A stretch of DNA of 7,375 nucleotides from Bryobacteraceae bacterium (GTDB lineage Bacteria; Acidobacteriota; Terriglobia; Bryobacterales; Bryobacteraceae). The stretch is taken from positions 1 to 7,375 of the forward strand of contig JASHQT010000671.1 of the NCBI GenBank assembly GCA_030039005.1. The letters are read 5' to 3'. Shown here piece by piece: positions 6,024 through 7,375 of this stretch. Position numbers and translations under genes: made by a program. The notes beneath the pieces are model-generated. The model ran no database searches and was not told where the DNA came from. It was given only the letters and a program-made list of their open reading frames with translations. Numbering within the stretch: position 1 is the stretch's first letter; each line of letters starts with the position of its first letter.

Positions 6024-7375
6024 GTGAAGGTTTACGACGGTCCCGACATCAGAAACATCGCCCTCATCGGCCACGGTCATAGCGGCAAAACCACCCTGGC
6101 CTCAGGATTCCTCTACACCGCCGGCGCCACCAACCGCCTCACGCGCGTCGACGAAGGCAACGCCGTCACCGATTTCGACGACGAAGAAGTCCAGCGCAAG
6201 ATCACCATCTCGAGCGCGGTCGCCTTCGCCGAATGGGCCAAGAAAAAAATCAATCTCATCGACACGCCCGGCTTCAACATTTTCATCAACGACACCAAGG
6301 CCTCCCTCATCGCCGCCGACGCCGCGCTCGTGGTGGTGGATGGCGTCGCGGGCGTCGAAGTCCAAACCGAAAAGGTCTGGAGCTTCGCCGACGAGTTCAA
6401 CCTCCCGCGCGCCATTTTCATCAACAAGCTCGATCGCGAGCGTGCCTCCTTCGACCGTGCGCTCGAAAGCGTGCAAAACGTCTTCGGCCGCCTCGCCGTT
6501 CCCGTGCAGCTTCCCATCGGCGCGGAAAAAGAGTTCAAGGGTGTTGTCGACCTGATCCGCATGAAGGGCTACACCTACGCCATGGACGGCGACGGCAAGG
6601 GCAAGGAAGTCGACATACCCGGCGATCTCGCCGGCGCCGCCCAAAAAGCGCACGAAGCTTTGGTCGAAATGGTGGCGGAAGGCAACGACTCGCTCATGGA
6701 AGAGTTTTTCGAGAAGGGAACTCTTCCGCCCGAACACATCGTTGACGGCCTGCGCCAGGCCATCCGCGAGCGCCGCATCTATCCCGTGCTGTGCGGCTCG
6801 GCGCTGCACAACGTCGGACCGGACCTGCTGCTGAACTTCATCATCGAAAACTTCCCCGCGCCCACCGAGCACGCCCCCATCCACGGGACGGTGAACGGCG
6901 GCGCCGATGCCGAGCGCGCCATCAAAAACGACGAGCCCGCCTCCGCCTTCGTCTTCAAAACCGTCGCCGATCCTTTCGCCGGCCGCGTCACGTATTTCAA
7001 AGTCATCTCCGGGATCGTCAAAAACGACGCCAATCTCGTCAACGCCCGCAGCGGCGCAACCGAACGCCTCGCGCATGTCGGCTCCATCGAAGGCAAAACC
7101 ATCGAGCCGGTCACTGAGCTCAAGGCCGGCGACATCGGCGCCGTCGCCAAACTCAAGGAAACCGTCACCGGCGACACGCTCTGCGACAAGCCTTCCCTCA
7201 TCAGTTATCCGGCCGTCCAGTTGCCCGAGCCTTCCATCGCCTTTGCGATCTCCGCCAAAAGCCGCCAGGATGAAGACCGGCTCAGCAACGCCGTCCAGCG
7301 CATTCTCGAAGAAGATCAATCGCTGCGCTTCTATCGCGACCCGCAGACCAAGGAATTCCTGCTCGCCGGCTCCGG
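6024..7375 (+). CDS. fusA: Elongation factor G-like translational GTPase (EF-G paralogue type), 5' part
   Basis: A GTG-started gene, open to the window end, giving 450 complete codons of a family usually near 680-700 residues. Domain I is a GTPase: P-loop GHGHSGKTT (16-24), switch I region with DFDDEEVQRKITI (50-62), DTPG (80-83), NKLD (134-137) and SAL (259-261). Domain II follows at about 280-395 (EPASAFVFKTVADPFAGRV and later GDIGAVAKLKETVTGDTL), and domain III begins near 400 (SIAFAISAKSRQDEDRLSNA). Canonical EF-G has GHVDAGKTT, ERGITI and DTPGH; here the second is QRKITI and the third is DTPGF, so the catalytic histidine is missing. These changes fit the EF-G-like/EF-G-2 (FusA2) subfamily rather than the main ribosomal translocase, and no ribosomal genes (rpsL, rpsG, tuf) are adjacent in the visible sequence. 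It probably acts on ribosomes, but the paralogue's exact role is not settled. Domains IV and V lie outside the window. Confidence 0.93.
   Translation, partial: MKVYDGPDIRNIALIGHGHSGKTTLASGFLYTAGATNRLTRVDEGNAVTDFDDEEVQRKITISSAVAFAEWAKKKINLIDTPGFNIFINDTKASLIAADAALVVVDGVAGVEVQTEKVWSFADEFNLPRAIFINKLDRERASFDRALESVQNVFGRLAVPVQLPIGAEKEFKGVVDLIRMKGYTYAMDGDGKGKEVDIPGDLAGAAQKAHEALVEMVAEGNDSLMEEFFEKGTLPPEHIVDGLRQAIRERRIYPVLCGSALHNVGPDLLLNFIIENFPAPTEHAPIHGTVNGGADAERAIKNDEPASAFVFKTVADPFAGRVTYFKVISGIVKNDANLVNARSGATERLAHVGSIEGKTIEPVTELKAGDIGAVAKLKETVTGDTLCDKPSLISYPAVQLPEPSIAFAISAKSRQDEDRLSNAVQRILEEDQSLRFYRDPQTKEFLLAGS

Noticed and set aside
6102..7319. Long minus-strand open frame (405 codons) opposite the EF-G-like gene
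   Set aside because: It is fully antisense to a gene with clear GTPase motifs, has a composition dominated by Asp/Gly/Val/Glu expected from the reverse frame of GC-rich coding DNA, and has no recognisable domain.

Overview
The window is a high-GC stretch of chromosome-like bacterial DNA that most resembles an Acidobacteriota genome, probably a Solibacter/Bryobacter-type soil lineage. The signs are a Ser/Thr kinase fused through one membrane segment to a long PD40/TolB-like beta-propeller, a short-linker ECF sigma factor of the kind common in acidobacteria, and a small secreted protein of a type I associate with that phylum. This assignment rests on recognised protein architecture, not on a search. 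There are no RNA genes, CRISPR arrays, insertion sequences or other clear mobile-element signs.

Layout from left to right. (1) The 3' end of a glycine-zipper envelope protein, plus strand, cut by the window start. (2) A membrane-anchored protein with a long Pro/Ala-rich linker and a degenerate GGDEF domain, plus strand, closed by a strong intrinsic terminator at about 1675-1721. (3) Two minus-strand genes, an ECF sigma factor followed by a small exported protein 102 bp downstream. (4) Divergent from the sigma factor across only 45 bp, a 932-residue Ser/Thr kinase with a C-terminal beta-propeller. (5) After 86 bp, the first two thirds of an EF-G-like translational GTPase with a GTG start, cut by the window end.

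The most interesting unit is the centre, 1771-5937: kinase and sigma factor diverge from a shared AT-rich control region, no anti-sigma gene is present between or beside them, and the sigma factor lacks most of the acidic DAED-type motif in region 2.2, carrying serines there instead. This matches the logic of kinase-activated ECF sigma factors (ECF43-type, EcfP/PknT in Vibrio). A plausible but unproven reading is that the propeller senses something outside the cytoplasm, the kinase phosphorylates the sigma factor, and the small secreted protein is an output. The degenerate GGDEF protein is a second, separate candidate for an unusual signalling role.

No gene-free stretch exceeds 134 bp.
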